A stretch of DNA of 59,083 nucleotides, taken from NCBI GenBank assembly GCA_903834145.1, contig CAILHY010000030.1, positions 1 to 59,083 of the forward strand. The letters run 5' to 3'. Of this stretch, positions 50,627-59,083 are shown one piece after another; position 1 is the first letter of the stretch, and the number at the start of each line of letters is the position of its first letter. Origin of the DNA: an uncultured Actinomycetes bacterium. Its GTDB lineage: Bacteria; Actinomycetota; Actinomycetes; Nanopelagicales; Nanopelagicaceae. The position numbers and the translations under genes were made by a program. The notes beneath the pieces were generated by a model, which did no database searches, was not told where the DNA came from, and worked only from the letters and a program-made list of their open reading frames with translations.

Positions 50627-51106
50627 TTACTCCCCTGCTAAGCGGATACGAAGTGCATCGTGAACAATGGGCGGAACCATAGTGGAGACATCCCCACCAA
50701 AGTGCGCCAATTCTTTTACGATCGATGAGGACAAGAATGAATGCGTTGGAGAAGTTGCCATAAACATCGTCTCTACTTTGGCCGCCTGGTAATTAATCTG
50801 CGCCATCTGTAATTCATAATCGAAATCTGTTACAGCGCGAAGGCCCTTAACGATGGTGCCGATGTTATTTGCAGTGCAGTAATCCACGAGAAGGCCATAC
50901 CAAGAATCAACCACAACATTGCCGAGACTTTTTGTGGTGTCGCGAATCATTTCAATGCGCTCATCTACGGTGAAGAGAGAGGATTTAGTTCGATTTTCCA
51001 AAACAGCCACAATGACTTGATCAAAACGAGCGCTAGCGCGAGCGACAATATCGAGGTGTCCGTAGGTGATGGGATCAAAGGATCCAGGACACACGGCGCT
51101 CTTCAC
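50627..51106 (-). CDS. coaD: Phosphopantetheine adenylyltransferase CoaD
   Basis: 159 residues from GTG 51106, giving the standard start KSAVCPGSFDPITYGHLDI; the frame stays open 38 codons further but those do not match the family. It has the nucleotidyltransferase HxGH-type motif (YGHLD), the RTKSSLFTVDERIEMI region and MATSPTHSFLSSSIVKE. It makes dephospho-CoA from 4'-phosphopantetheine and ATP. A TAGCGT box lies 7 nt before the GTG. It follows rsmD, as in many bacteria. Confidence 0.95.
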   Translation of the reverse strand: MKSAVCPGSFDPITYGHLDIVARASARFDQVIVAVLENRTKSSLFTVDERIEMIRDTTKSLGNVVVDSWYGLLVDYCTANNIGTIVKGLRAVTDFDYELQMAQINYQAAKVETMFMATSPTHSFLSSSIVKELAHFGGDVSTMVPPIVHDALRIRLAGE

Positions 51107-51113
51107 GTCGCAA

Positions 51114-51119
51114 ACGCTA
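51114..51119 (-). promoter_or_regulatory. -10 box before coaD
   Basis: TAGCGT on the minus strand, 7 nt before the coaD GTG at 51106; no ribosome binding site. It supports the short start of coaD. Confidence 0.35.
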
Positions 51120-51135
51120 GCAATAGTTGGGGCGC

Positions 51136-51705
51136 TTATCCATTCTGAGCCAGAATCCCGTAGTAAATCACTGCTTGCCCATACTTTCGCTCGCGCAGGA
51201 CCTGATATCCCGATGGCCATGCCAGCGTGTCGGCTTTTGCCGCTCGCTCAACAGCAATCACTGCATCCTCGCGAATAAATCCACCGGAAAGAAGTTGGAC
51301 CAGACATGCCTCCAACTCTTTATTCGAATAATCATAAGGAGGGTCGATGTAGATAATGTGGTAACTCGTCGTTGAAGGCGTTTCAAGAAAACGATGCGCC
51401 GACATTGAATAAAGATGAAAGAGACCTGAGGTCTTGCCAATGAGTTCCTCATTGTTTCGAATAGTTTTGCAAGCGCTTTCATCTTTCTCCACGGCATGCA
51501 CTATTGATGCCCCTCGTGAGAGCGCCTCCAATCCAATAGCACCTGAACCTGCAAAAAGATCAAGAAAATTCAATCCTAGGAAATCTCCGAACTCGGATAT
51601 CAAAGAAGAAAAAAGTCCCTCGCGAGCACGATCAGACGTTGGACGCGTTGCACCAGCAACAGATGAAAGAGTGCGCCCTTTAGCAACCCCGGCAATAATT
51701 CTCAT
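51136..51705 (-). CDS. rsmD: 16S rRNA (guanine-966-N2)-methyltransferase RsmD
   Basis: 189 residues. The conserved start RIIAGVAKGRTL and RPTSDRAREGLFSSL are followed by the SAM-binding motif LDLFAGSGAIGLEALSRGA and the catalytic DPPYD. It methylates G966 of 16S rRNA. The ATG is preceded at 6 nt by TAAGAT. It lies between recG (16 nt) and coaD (29 nt), the usual actinobacterial arrangement. Confidence 0.95.
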   Translation of the reverse strand: MRIIAGVAKGRTLSSVAGATRPTSDRAREGLFSSLISEFGDFLGLNFLDLFAGSGAIGLEALSRGASIVHAVEKDESACKTIRNNEELIGKTSGLFHLYSMSAHRFLETPSTTSYHIIYIDPPYDYSNKELEACLVQLLSGGFIREDAVIAVERAAKADTLAWPSGYQVLRERKYGQAVIYYGILAQNG

Positions 51706-51711
51706 GCCGGT

Positions 51712-51717
51712 ATCTTA
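51712..51717 (-). promoter_or_regulatory. -10 box, leaderless-type promoter (rsmD)
   Basis: TAAGAT on the minus strand, 6 nt before the rsmD ATG at 51705, in the 16-nt gap after recG. Confidence 0.5.
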
Positions 51718-51721
51718 CTTT

Positions 51722-53893
51722 TTACCCCTTATCAATGTACTCAGCGGCCTCATCGGCTCGAAGGGTCTGCAACTCTTGTGCCAATAAAGGATGTTCTGAA
51801 AGGGAAGGGTCTGCCTCAATCAATTCTTGGGCATCGTTTCGAGCGATATCGATAAGCCCCTCATCACGCAGGACTCGGAGCAGTCGCAAGTGAGAGCGGG
51901 TTCCTGATTGACTAGCTCCGAGGACATCTCCTTCGCGACGTTGCTCTAAATCGATTCGAGAGAGTTCAAATCCATCCAGCGTTGCAGCAACCGCATCCAG
52001 TCTCAATCGTGCAGGGAGATCGGCTTGTGCATTCGTCACCAGGAGGCACAGTCCGGGTGAAGTTCCGCGACCGACACGACCGCGAAGTTGGTGCAATTGA
52101 GAAACGCCAAAACGGTCCGCATCCATGATTACCATGATCGTCGCGTTGGGTACGTCGACACCGACTTCGATCACCGTGGTTGAAACCAAAACATCAATCT
52201 CCCCCGCTGCGAAAGCTCGCATAGTTATATCTTTTTCTTCCGTGGGTAATTGCCCGTGCAAAATTGCAACCCTTAAACCTGCCAGCGGACCTGCATGCAA
52301 CATGGGAGCCAATTCGTCAACACTTGCCATCGTGGCTGTTGTGGTTCCAAATAAGAAATCCATATCTGAATCTTGCGCCGAGGTGGCGCTAATTCGAGGT
52401 GCCACAACATAGGCCTGATGCCCTTGTGCAACTTCTTCCCTAATTCGCACCCAAGCACGTTCAAGGTATGTAGGTTTTTCTGCTGCTGCAACAACATGTG
52501 TCGTGATCGGTTGCCTGCCCAACGGAAGTTCTCGCAAAGTAGAAACATCCAGGTCACCAAAAACAGTCATGGCAACAGTTCGCGGAATCGGTGTTGCAGT
52601 CATCACCAACAGGTGCGGGGGAAAATCTGCTTTGGTTTTTAGCGCGTCTCGCTGTTCAACTCCGAAGCGATGTTGTTCATCAACCACAATGAGGCCCAGG
52701 TCAGAGAACTCGACCTTCTCGCCAAGCAGTGCATGCGTGCCAATCACTATCCCCGCGTCGCCCGAGGCAGCAAGGGCCAGAGCTTCTTTTCTTGAAGCAG
52801 TGTTCTGCGAACCAGTAATGAGAGTGACTTGCGTGGCATGTTCGGCGCCTCCCAACATCCCTCCTTGCGCAAGTGAACCGAGAAGTTTGGTGAAAGTTCG
52901 CATATGTTGTTGGGCCAAGACTTCGGTTGGTGCAAGTAGCGCGGCCTGGCCCCCACTATCGACAACGGCCAACATTGCGCGCATCGCGACGATGGTTTTT
53001 CCTGAACCTACTTCACCTTGTAGCAAGCGATGCATAGGATGCGAAGCCGCTAAATCACCTTCTATCTCATTGGTGATCACCTTTTGACCCGGGGTGAGTT
53101 CAAATGGAAGAGTGGCATCAAAGGCCTCAAGCAAACCTCCGGATCGCGTTGGACGCGCTGTTGCTTTAAGGGTCCGCAGCTCGGCGCGACGGACGACTAA
53201 GAGCAATTGCAACAAGAAGGCCTCATCAAAAGTTAAACGTTCTCTGGCTAAATCCGCTTGGTCGAGATCGTTGGGAAGGTGCAAGTAGGTAAGTGCCTCT
53301 TTCAAGGTGGGGTAATTGTGTGCACGACGAACGCTTTCTGGAAGAAAATCTGGAACATCATCCAAAGCATCTATCGCTAATTTCATACATTGGGCAATTT
53401 TCCACGAAGGTAATTTTCCTGTTGCCGGGTACAACGGCAGATACTTACCGGCAAATTCATCAATGGCGCTATCAACATCACCGCCATCTGCAATGAGTTC
53501 ATAGTCAGGATGTGAGAGTTGTTTCTTGCCTTTGAAATCTCCAACTTTTCCCGCAAACAAACCTTGACGTCCCACTTGCAATTCTCGCTCCCGCCAAGCT
53601 TGATTGAAAAATGTCAGGGAGAGTTTGGAAGTTCCATCAGTAACGATAACTTCCAGAATCGTTCCCTTGCGTCCATGAAGTGTGCGGGTATTAGTACTAA
53701 AGATCTCGGCAAGAATGGTTACATCGACATCAGTTTCTAGGGCGGCGATATCGCTGAGTTCTCCCCGCACCACGTATCTGCGTGGATAATGACGCAAAAG
53801 ATCATTGACCGTATGTGCCCCAATTCCGGTCTCCAGGGCCTTGGCGGTGCGATCTCCTACGACATCGCGCAGTCGAGTCTCCAAGGTTGCCAC
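51722..53893 (-). CDS. recG: ATP-dependent DNA helicase RecG
   Basis: 723 residues. An N-terminal wedge/OB domain is followed by a superfamily 2 helicase core: Walker A LLQGEVGSGKT, DEQHRFGVEQR, TATPIPRT, VSTTVIEVGVDVPNA and QLRGRVGRG. It regresses stalled replication forks and processes branched DNA. The GTG start lies 17 nt after cydC. No -10-type box is seen at 6-7 nt. Confidence 0.96.
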   Translation of the reverse strand: MATLETRLRDVVGDRTAKALETGIGAHTVNDLLRHYPRRYVVRGELSDIAALETDVDVTILAEIFSTNTRTLHGRKGTILEVIVTDGTSKLSLTFFNQAWRERELQVGRQGLFAGKVGDFKGKKQLSHPDYELIADGGDVDSAIDEFAGKYLPLYPATGKLPSWKIAQCMKLAIDALDDVPDFLPESVRRAHNYPTLKEALTYLHLPNDLDQADLARERLTFDEAFLLQLLLVVRRAELRTLKATARPTRSGGLLEAFDATLPFELTPGQKVITNEIEGDLAASHPMHRLLQGEVGSGKTIVAMRAMLAVVDSGGQAALLAPTEVLAQQHMRTFTKLLGSLAQGGMLGGAEHATQVTLITGSQNTASRKEALALAASGDAGIVIGTHALLGEKVEFSDLGLIVVDEQHRFGVEQRDALKTKADFPPHLLVMTATPIPRTVAMTVFGDLDVSTLRELPLGRQPITTHVVAAAEKPTYLERAWVRIREEVAQGHQAYVVAPRISATSAQDSDMDFLFGTTTATMASVDELAPMLHAGPLAGLRVAILHGQLPTEEKDITMRAFAAGEIDVLVSTTVIEVGVDVPNATIMVIMDADRFGVSQLHQLRGRVGRGTSPGLCLLVTNAQADLPARLRLDAVAATLDGFELSRIDLEQRREGDVLGASQSGTRSHLRLLRVLRDEGLIDIARNDAQELIEADPSLSEHPLLAQELQTLRADEAAEYIDKG

Positions 53894-53910
53894 GGCGTTA
53901 TTCTCTCGCT

Positions 53911-55470
53911 TTAGCGCACCAGTTGCAGAGTTTTAGTGGCGCGATTCCAACCTGAATGAGTGATCACGATTAGCGTGCGCCCAAGGGCGATGACGCGATC
54001 CTCTATGCGAATGGCTAGCTCACTATCAAGATGCTCGGTGGGTTCATCCAAAACAATAATCGGAGCGGGCGAAACAAGAGCGCGAGCAAGGTTGAGACGT
54101 TTCACTTCACCACCCGACAATGCGCGGCCGAATTCCCCAACCACCGTGTCGAGTCCCTCATTCATTTCATCGATTAGTGAGTCGAGTTCGACAATGGCCA
54201 GCGCCTTCAACAAAGTTTCATCTGTGGCATCGGGCGATGCAATCTTCAAATTCTCTCGAAGTGTTGTATTGAATACATGTCCACTTTGAACAGATCCTGT
54301 GATCCATTTCCATGATTGGTCCACATCTCGTAACTGACTTTTATTTAAAGTGAGTTCGCCTTCATAGGGCAATAAACCCAAGAGCGCCATCGCTAAGGTA
54401 GATTTTCCACTTCCGCTACGTCCTCTAATCACGAGGCATTCACCCGTGTTCAGATCAAAGGTCACAGGAGTCATGAAATGTTGATCCCATTTGACTTGGA
54501 CATTTTGCGCGTGAAGGGAAACCTCAGTAGCCGAGAATGCATCCTTCATTGGAGAGCCCTCGCCGGACTCCTCTTGTAAAGTTTGAATTTCACTTCGAGC
54601 CAGCAGCATCTTTCCCGCTCCGTAAAGGTTGGGATACCAGGCCGTTATGCCTTCAAACATCACCAATGGCAAGAAGATCAACATCGTTATCTGAACCGAT
54701 GGAACTGGGCCAAGGGAATGGAAGTGGTAGGCAATCCATGAAAGAGTGGCGAGAGTGATTCCGATAGTAAGAATAAATACGAACTGATAACGTCGCACAT
54801 GATCCAGAAGTGATTTCTCTTTGCGCCATATTTCATTTTCGATCTGCTTCGTGCGGGCTAACCTTTCAGATAGATAGCCGTATAACTGTGCTTCGGCAAC
54901 GCCATGAGCTGCTTTTTCAATGACTGCCGCATATTCGCCTTCGGAGTATTCCACTTCCCGAGCCACAATTTCAGCTCCGCGCTTAAGAACAAATGGAATC
55001 AGGAATAACAGTAAGACGCTCACTGGAAGAGTGATAAATAGAGACTCAGGCCTAATCCACCACCCCAATAAAATTCCCATGCCGACAGAAATCATTGCTG
55101 CGACGTGGGGTAAAACGATACGTAGTTGATATTCCTGTGCTCGTTCAACATCATCAACAACCCTTTTCACCAATGCACCAGAATTGAAATCTCTGATGAG
55201 TGAAATAGGTTTGGCGGTAATCTTTTCGAAAAGTTGAACGCGAAGCACCGTCAGTTGATCAAAGACTAATTTGTGGCTTGTCAGCCTTTCAAAATATCGT
55301 GCAACAGATCGGGAAATACCGAAGAAACGCACCATCACGATCGAAACACTTAAGGTGAGTAATGGTGGTTGGGATGAAGCCATCGTAATCAGCCAAGCGC
55401 TCGTGATGGTTAATCCCATACCCGCTATATAGGCACTGGCGCCCAACACATAAGTGATCATCCGCTTCAT
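53911..55470 (-). CDS. cydC: Cysteine/glutathione ABC exporter subunit CydC
   Basis: 519 residues. About six membrane segments are followed by an ATPase domain with Walker A GRSGSGKST, signature LSGGEVKRLNLARAL and Walker B IIVLDEPTEHLD. With CydD it forms a heterodimeric exporter needed for cytochrome bd assembly. Its ATG overlaps the cydD stop by 4 nt. It is the last gene of cydABDC. Confidence 0.93.
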   Translation of the reverse strand: MKRMITYVLGASAYIAGMGLTITSAWLITMASSQPPLLTLSVSIVMVRFFGISRSVARYFERLTSHKLVFDQLTVLRVQLFEKITAKPISLIRDFNSGALVKRVVDDVERAQEYQLRIVLPHVAAMISVGMGILLGWWIRPESLFITLPVSVLLLFLIPFVLKRGAEIVAREVEYSEGEYAAVIEKAAHGVAEAQLYGYLSERLARTKQIENEIWRKEKSLLDHVRRYQFVFILTIGITLATLSWIAYHFHSLGPVPSVQITMLIFLPLVMFEGITAWYPNLYGAGKMLLARSEIQTLQEESGEGSPMKDAFSATEVSLHAQNVQVKWDQHFMTPVTFDLNTGECLVIRGRSGSGKSTLAMALLGLLPYEGELTLNKSQLRDVDQSWKWITGSVQSGHVFNTTLRENLKIASPDATDETLLKALAIVELDSLIDEMNEGLDTVVGEFGRALSGGEVKRLNLARALVSPAPIIVLDEPTEHLDSELAIRIEDRVIALGRTLIVITHSGWNRATKTLQLVR

Positions 55471-57092
55471 CCTCGTGCCACCGTGATTACCCGATCATCA
55501 CTTGAGATTGCGCTGGCATCATGAGTAATGCAAATAACCATGGCTCCCCCGCGCTGAGCTGCCCGCAAAGAATTCATCACAAAATGCGCACTGGTTTGGT
55601 CAAGATCGGCGGTTGGCTCATCGGCAATAACAAGAAGTGGATTTCGTATGAGGGCTCTGGCTACCGCTATTTTGCGCACTTGACCACCCGATGCTGCATT
55701 GCCTTGTTCGCCTCCGGCAATCGTGGTCTCTAATCCGTGGGGTAGATCAAGGAGTGAAAGCCCGGCTCGCTCTAGTGCGGATTCAATATCTTCATCGGTG
55801 AAATCGGGTGAGAGCAAAGTAAATTGATCGCGAACATTGCCCGATGCTAGTTGCGGATTCTGTGGCACCCATCCCAATAACTTCTGCCAGGAGGTTTGTA
55901 GTTCTGGCGTTAGCACCAATGAACCCTGACTTGTTGTCAACGTGAGTCCTACTTGATGGGAAACACCCAAAAGATTTCGAGCAAATGTGGTCTTGCCTAT
56001 TCCGGATTCGCCTACTATGAAAAGAATTTCACCCGGAGCAATGTGTGATGCGGGAATAGTAATAACGTCAGTGTCATTCCTTGAAAAAATCCAATCACTC
56101 CACTGCATACCGCTCACGCAAGTTGGATCAATCTCCTTGGAACTCATTTCGATATTGGTTGCCGAACCATCTTTAACTTTCGCTAGATGATGCAGGGCCG
56201 CCGTTCCATCCTCTGATGCATGAAAGAGTGAGGCTGCATTGCGAACAGGAAAATAAACTTCCGGCGCCAAAATCAAAACAATAAGCGCCGCCTTGAAATC
56301 CATCGATCCGGAAACCAAACGCAATCCCACCGATACGGCAACAACGGCAACTGAAATAGTGGCTACGAGTTCGAGTGCAAAAGCCGAAATAAAGGAGATC
56401 TTTAAAACCTGCATCGTTTCGTCTGTGTACTTCTTTCCAATTTCGGCGATGCGCTTAGATTGACTTTCGTTGCGCCCGAAAATCTTGAGCGTTGCAAAAC
56501 CACGAAGTGAATCTTCGAAATAGCGCGATAGCGCGCCTAATGACTGCCACTTGCGAGAAACCGAATCGGCCGAATATCGTCCAATGAGAGCCCCAAAAAA
56601 CGGAATGAGAGGCAAAGTGAGTACCGCGATGAGAGCGGAAAGTGGATCAATGATGTACATATCCGCCATTACTGCGAAGGGAACAATTGCTGCAAAGATC
56701 ATCTGGGGAATAAATCGACCCAAGTAAATATCCAAGGCATTTAGCCCCTTGGTCAAAATGTTGCTCAGCTCTCCTGGGGAAACTCTGGAATAACTCGACA
56801 CCGCAGCGGTGGTGGCGGTTCGCAAGTCACGCTTCATTGCTATCGCTTGCGATGAGGTCCAATGCTCAAAACCTGCCTGGAAAAGAGCTCGAAAGACCCA
56901 CAACAAACCAAGGAGAACGATGGAATGAGGCACACCCCCTTGGTGCTTGATAATGCCGACAATCACATCCGAAATCACTATGGCATTGCTAATAAGAACG
57001 CCAGACCATATGACCGCAGCCAAAATCCCTACGGACAAAAGTCTGCGGCTACCACTCGCAGTGAGTAGTAGCCGCAGGTCAGCTGATTTCAC
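55467..57092 (-). CDS. cydD: Cysteine/glutathione ABC exporter subunit CydD
   Basis: 541 residues. Membrane domain (about 1-300) then ATPase with Walker A GESGIGKTT, signature ASGGQVRKIAVARAL and Walker B LLVIADEPTADLD. The ATPase domain has an inserted-looking stretch before Walker A (KEIDPTCVSGMQWSDWIFSRN). It works with CydC to supply reductant to the periplasmic side during haem insertion into cytochrome bd. Overlaps cydB by 4 nt. Confidence 0.93.
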   Translation of the reverse strand: MKSADLRLLLTASGSRRLLSVGILAAVIWSGVLISNAIVISDVIVGIIKHQGGVPHSIVLLGLLWVFRALFQAGFEHWTSSQAIAMKRDLRTATTAAVSSYSRVSPGELSNILTKGLNALDIYLGRFIPQMIFAAIVPFAVMADMYIIDPLSALIAVLTLPLIPFFGALIGRYSADSVSRKWQSLGALSRYFEDSLRGFATLKIFGRNESQSKRIAEIGKKYTDETMQVLKISFISAFALELVATISVAVVAVSVGLRLVSGSMDFKAALIVLILAPEVYFPVRNAASLFHASEDGTAALHHLAKVKDGSATNIEMSSKEIDPTCVSGMQWSDWIFSRNDTDVITIPASHIAPGEILFIVGESGIGKTTFARNLLGVSHQVGLTLTTSQGSLVLTPELQTSWQKLLGWVPQNPQLASGNVRDQFTLLSPDFTDEDIESALERAGLSLLDLPHGLETTIAGGEQGNAASGGQVRKIAVARALIRNPLLVIADEPTADLDQTSAHFVMNSLRAAQRGGAMVICITHDASAISSDDRVITVARG

Positions 57093-58135
57093 AGATGCAA
57101 TGTATCCAACACTCCGCGTTCTGGATGCATTATCTGGGATGGGCTCACGCGCTTTCTAAATACCCAGTACGTCCAGCCTTGATAGATCAAGACAATTGGC
57201 GTCATAACGACTGCTACCACAGTCATTACTTTCAAGGTGTAGTTAGTACTCGATGCATTGGTGATCGTGAGGTCAAACTGAGACCCCAGCGAGCTTGGCA
57301 TCACGCGTGGATAGAGCGCAACAAAGAGTCCGGTCACAAATGTCATGATCGCAAGGGATGATGCAATAAATGCCCAACCTTCGCGACGAAGATAATTTGC
57401 ACCAAACCCGGCCACCCACAAAAGCGCAGTCGCTACAGAGAGCGTGAGGAACTTCGCGTTGATGGATGGCAACATGAGATTGCTCCATGTCAGGAATGCC
57501 ACGGCAGAAACTGCAGCAACCAGCCCCAACTTAACTGCAAGATCATGTGCCCGTACTCGGATATCGCCATCGGTCTTGAGTGCCAAGAAATGTGCACCAT
57601 GGGTCAAGAAGACTGTCAGAGTAACGATTCCGCCAAGAAGGGCATATGGGTTAAGCAGGTTGAAGAATCCGCCTACATATTCGATGGATCCACTAGCGGA
57701 CTTCTCTAGTGGAACACCACGAACAATGTTGGCGAAAGCAACGCCCCAGAGAAGTGCTGGGATTGCACTTGCAATCACGATGGCAAGATCCCAACGTTGA
57801 CGCCATTGTGCTTTGCCGTACTTACTGCGGTATTCAAAAGCGACACCGCGAACTATGAGGCCAACGAGGATGAGAAATAGTGGCAAGTAGAAACCACTAA
57901 AAAGTGTGGCATACCACTCAGGGAATGCCGCAAATGTGGCGCCTCCTGCAACCAATAACCAGACTTCGTTTCCATCCCAAACAGGTCCGAGAGTTGTGAG
58001 AACTGCACGACGATCGGACTCGTTGCGAGAGACGAAGGGAAGCAGCATTCCAACCCCGAAGTCGAAACCTTCAAGGATGAAGTAACCAACCCATAGAACA
58101 ACGATCAAGATGAACCAGACGCTTTGAAATGACAT
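57089..58135 (-). CDS. cydB: Cytochrome bd ubiquinol/menaquinol oxidase subunit II
   Basis: 348 residues with about eight to nine membrane segments; the start VGYFILEGFDFGVGMLLPF and GPVWDGNEVWLLVAGGATFAAFPEWYA are diagnostic for CydB. It pairs with CydA in the oxygen-reducing, high-affinity terminal oxidase. It has an AAAGGAG ribosome binding site and lies 15 nt after cydA. Confidence 0.96.
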   Translation of the reverse strand: MSFQSVWFILIVVLWVGYFILEGFDFGVGMLLPFVSRNESDRRAVLTTLGPVWDGNEVWLLVAGGATFAAFPEWYATLFSGFYLPLFLILVGLIVRGVAFEYRSKYGKAQWRQRWDLAIVIASAIPALLWGVAFANIVRGVPLEKSASGSIEYVGGFFNLLNPYALLGGIVTLTVFLTHGAHFLALKTDGDIRVRAHDLAVKLGLVAAVSAVAFLTWSNLMLPSINAKFLTLSVATALLWVAGFGANYLRREGWAFIASSLAIMTFVTGLFVALYPRVMPSSLGSQFDLTITNASSTNYTLKVMTVVAVVMTPIVLIYQGWTYWVFRKRVSPSQIMHPERGVLDTLHL

Positions 58136-58150
58136 GGTATTTCTCCTTTC

Positions 58151-59083
58151 CTAGTACGACATCACGAGTGGGCGGTCAACAGAACCTCCGAGAGAAGTGA
58201 CTTCGTAGTCCTCTTCTGGTCGTGGGCCAATGTTGATAGTTTTCAAGATAAGTCCAACTTCGATGAATGCAAGGATGCCGTACAGGGCAGTGAATGCGAT
58301 CATGGTGAAGAGAACTGCGCCGGCAGAAACAACAGTGCTTACTCCAGCGGAAGTTTTGATTAATCCAAAGACCGCCCAAGGTTGGCGAGCGGTTTCAGTA
58401 AAGATCCAACCAAATGAGTTTGCTAGAAGTGGAAGGAATGGCAATGAAATCATTGCTGGTGCAAACCACTTGCCCTTCGGTGTTCCGCCCTTGCGCAATT
58501 GCCACAAAGCAAGAAGCGCGAAGAATGCAGCGATAAAACCAAAGCCCATCATTAACCTAAAGGACCAGTACGCCAATGGAATATTTGGCTTGTAGTCACC
58601 AGGGCCGTATTGGGTTACGTACTTTGCTTGCAGATCATTGACACCTTCTACAACACCCTTGAAGTCTCCCGTGGAGAGGAAGGAGAGAACAGAAGGAATA
58701 TCGATTTGGAAGACTGATCGTGATCCATCAAGTGAACCGATGGTCAGTAATGAAAATGGTGCTGAGTCCGTTGTTGTGTACAAGGCTTCTGCTGCTGCCA
58801 TCTTCATCGGTTGTTGCTGGGTCATGACGCGAGATGTGAAGTCGCCAGAGATTCCAACAAGAACGAAGCTGATCAACATTGTGACCAATCCTGCTTTAAG
58901 GGTTGTCCGTGACATCTCAATGTCTTTCTTCTTAATAATCAACCATGCGGAAACTCCAGCGATAAATGCTGCGCCGGTAAATGCCGCCGATGGGATTGTG
59001 TGGAAGAAAGTTGCGAGCGCCGTCTTCTGAGTGAGTACGGTGAAAATGTTGGTGAGTTCGGCGCGACCTTTAGTTGCATTAAG
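58151..59083 (-). CDS. cydA: Cytochrome bd oxidase subunit I, C-terminal part
   Basis: 311 codons are visible; the gene continues beyond the right edge, so the N-terminal part (with the first haem ligand) is missing. Visible features: FFHTIPSAAFTGAAF with the haem b558-region histidine, the quinol-binding loop region (VTQYGPGDYKPN) and AYWSFRLMMGFG with the conserved haem-ligand methionine, then NSFGWIFTETARQPWAVFG. The quinol loop is of the short type. First gene of cydABDC; it couples quinol oxidation to O2 reduction. Confidence 0.95.
   Translation of the reverse strand, partial: LNATKGRAELTNIFTVLTQKTALATFFHTIPSAAFTGAAFIAGVSAWLIIKKKDIEMSRTTLKAGLVTMLISFVLVGISGDFTSRVMTQQQPMKMAAAEALYTTTDSAPFSLLTIGSLDGSRSVFQIDIPSVLSFLSTGDFKGVVEGVNDLQAKYVTQYGPGDYKPNIPLAYWSFRLMMGFGFIAAFFALLALWQLRKGGTPKGKWFAPAMISLPFLPLLANSFGWIFTETARQPWAVFGLIKTSAGVSTVVSAGAVLFTMIAFTALYGILAFIEVGLILKTINIGPRPEEDYEVTSLGGSVDRPLVMSY

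Overview
The window comes from an actinobacterial chromosome of roughly balanced base composition. The right half (36.6-59.1 kb) carries the classic actinobacterial order cydABDC - recG - rsmD - coaD - sepIVA-like - DUF177 - rpmF - rnc - smc - ftsY - amt - glnB - glnD - ffh - rpsP - khpA - rimM - trmD, all on the minus strand, as around the mycobacterial ffh/smc locus. DUF2236 and SepIVA-like proteins, and many start codons sitting 6 nt behind a TANNNT box (leaderless-type promoters), also fit Actinobacteria. A small-genome aquatic lineage such as Nanopelagicales is my inference. I see no tRNA, rRNA, CRISPR array, insertion sequence or prophage.

Layout. 0-5 kb: a truncated membrane protein, an orphan 100-aa protein, a secreted alpha/beta hydrolase and a secreted metallophosphoesterase converging on a shared terminator, a DUF2236 protein and a small membrane protein. 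5-20.2 kb: a zinc alcohol dehydrogenase and, upstream of it, a two-gene surface operon. This consists of a 3,827-residue secreted protein of Ig-like, FN3 and disulfide-type modules, and a 4-nt-overlapping second protein that shares its modules and ends in an OmpA-type peptidoglycan-binding domain. Together they look like a giant fibre or adhesin with a wall-anchored partner. 20.4-24.4 kb: a glutaryl-CoA-dehydrogenase-like enzyme facing two unrelated CoA-transferases, and a small exported protein. 24.4-29.5 kb: a five-gene operon of FGGY kinase, GlpA-like and GlpB-like flavoproteins, a class II glutamine amidotransferase and a LysE exporter. 29.7-34.8 kb, divergent: an APC permease, a PuuA/GlnA4-like glutamine-synthetase homologue, an aldehyde dehydrogenase and an SDR, which would fit a gamma-glutamylated amine or amino-alcohol pathway. 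34.8-36.6 kb: a class I amidotransferase and an acyl-ACP desaturase.

The housekeeping block combines cytochrome bd oxidase and its CydDC assembly transporter, DNA repair and chromosome segregation (RecG, Smc), ribosome and tRNA biogenesis (RsmD, L32, S16, RimM, TrmD, KhpA, RNase III), the SRP pathway (Ffh, FtsY) and nitrogen control (Amt-GlnB-GlnD). In front of amt lies an 11-bp-phased GTAAC array resembling a GlnR operator. The strongest observations for follow-up are the leaderless-promoter signature, the giant FN3/OmpA surface system, the GlnR-like array, the unusual glycerol-kinase-like operon with Gly in place of the substrate-binding Arg, and a probable CTG start for rnc.
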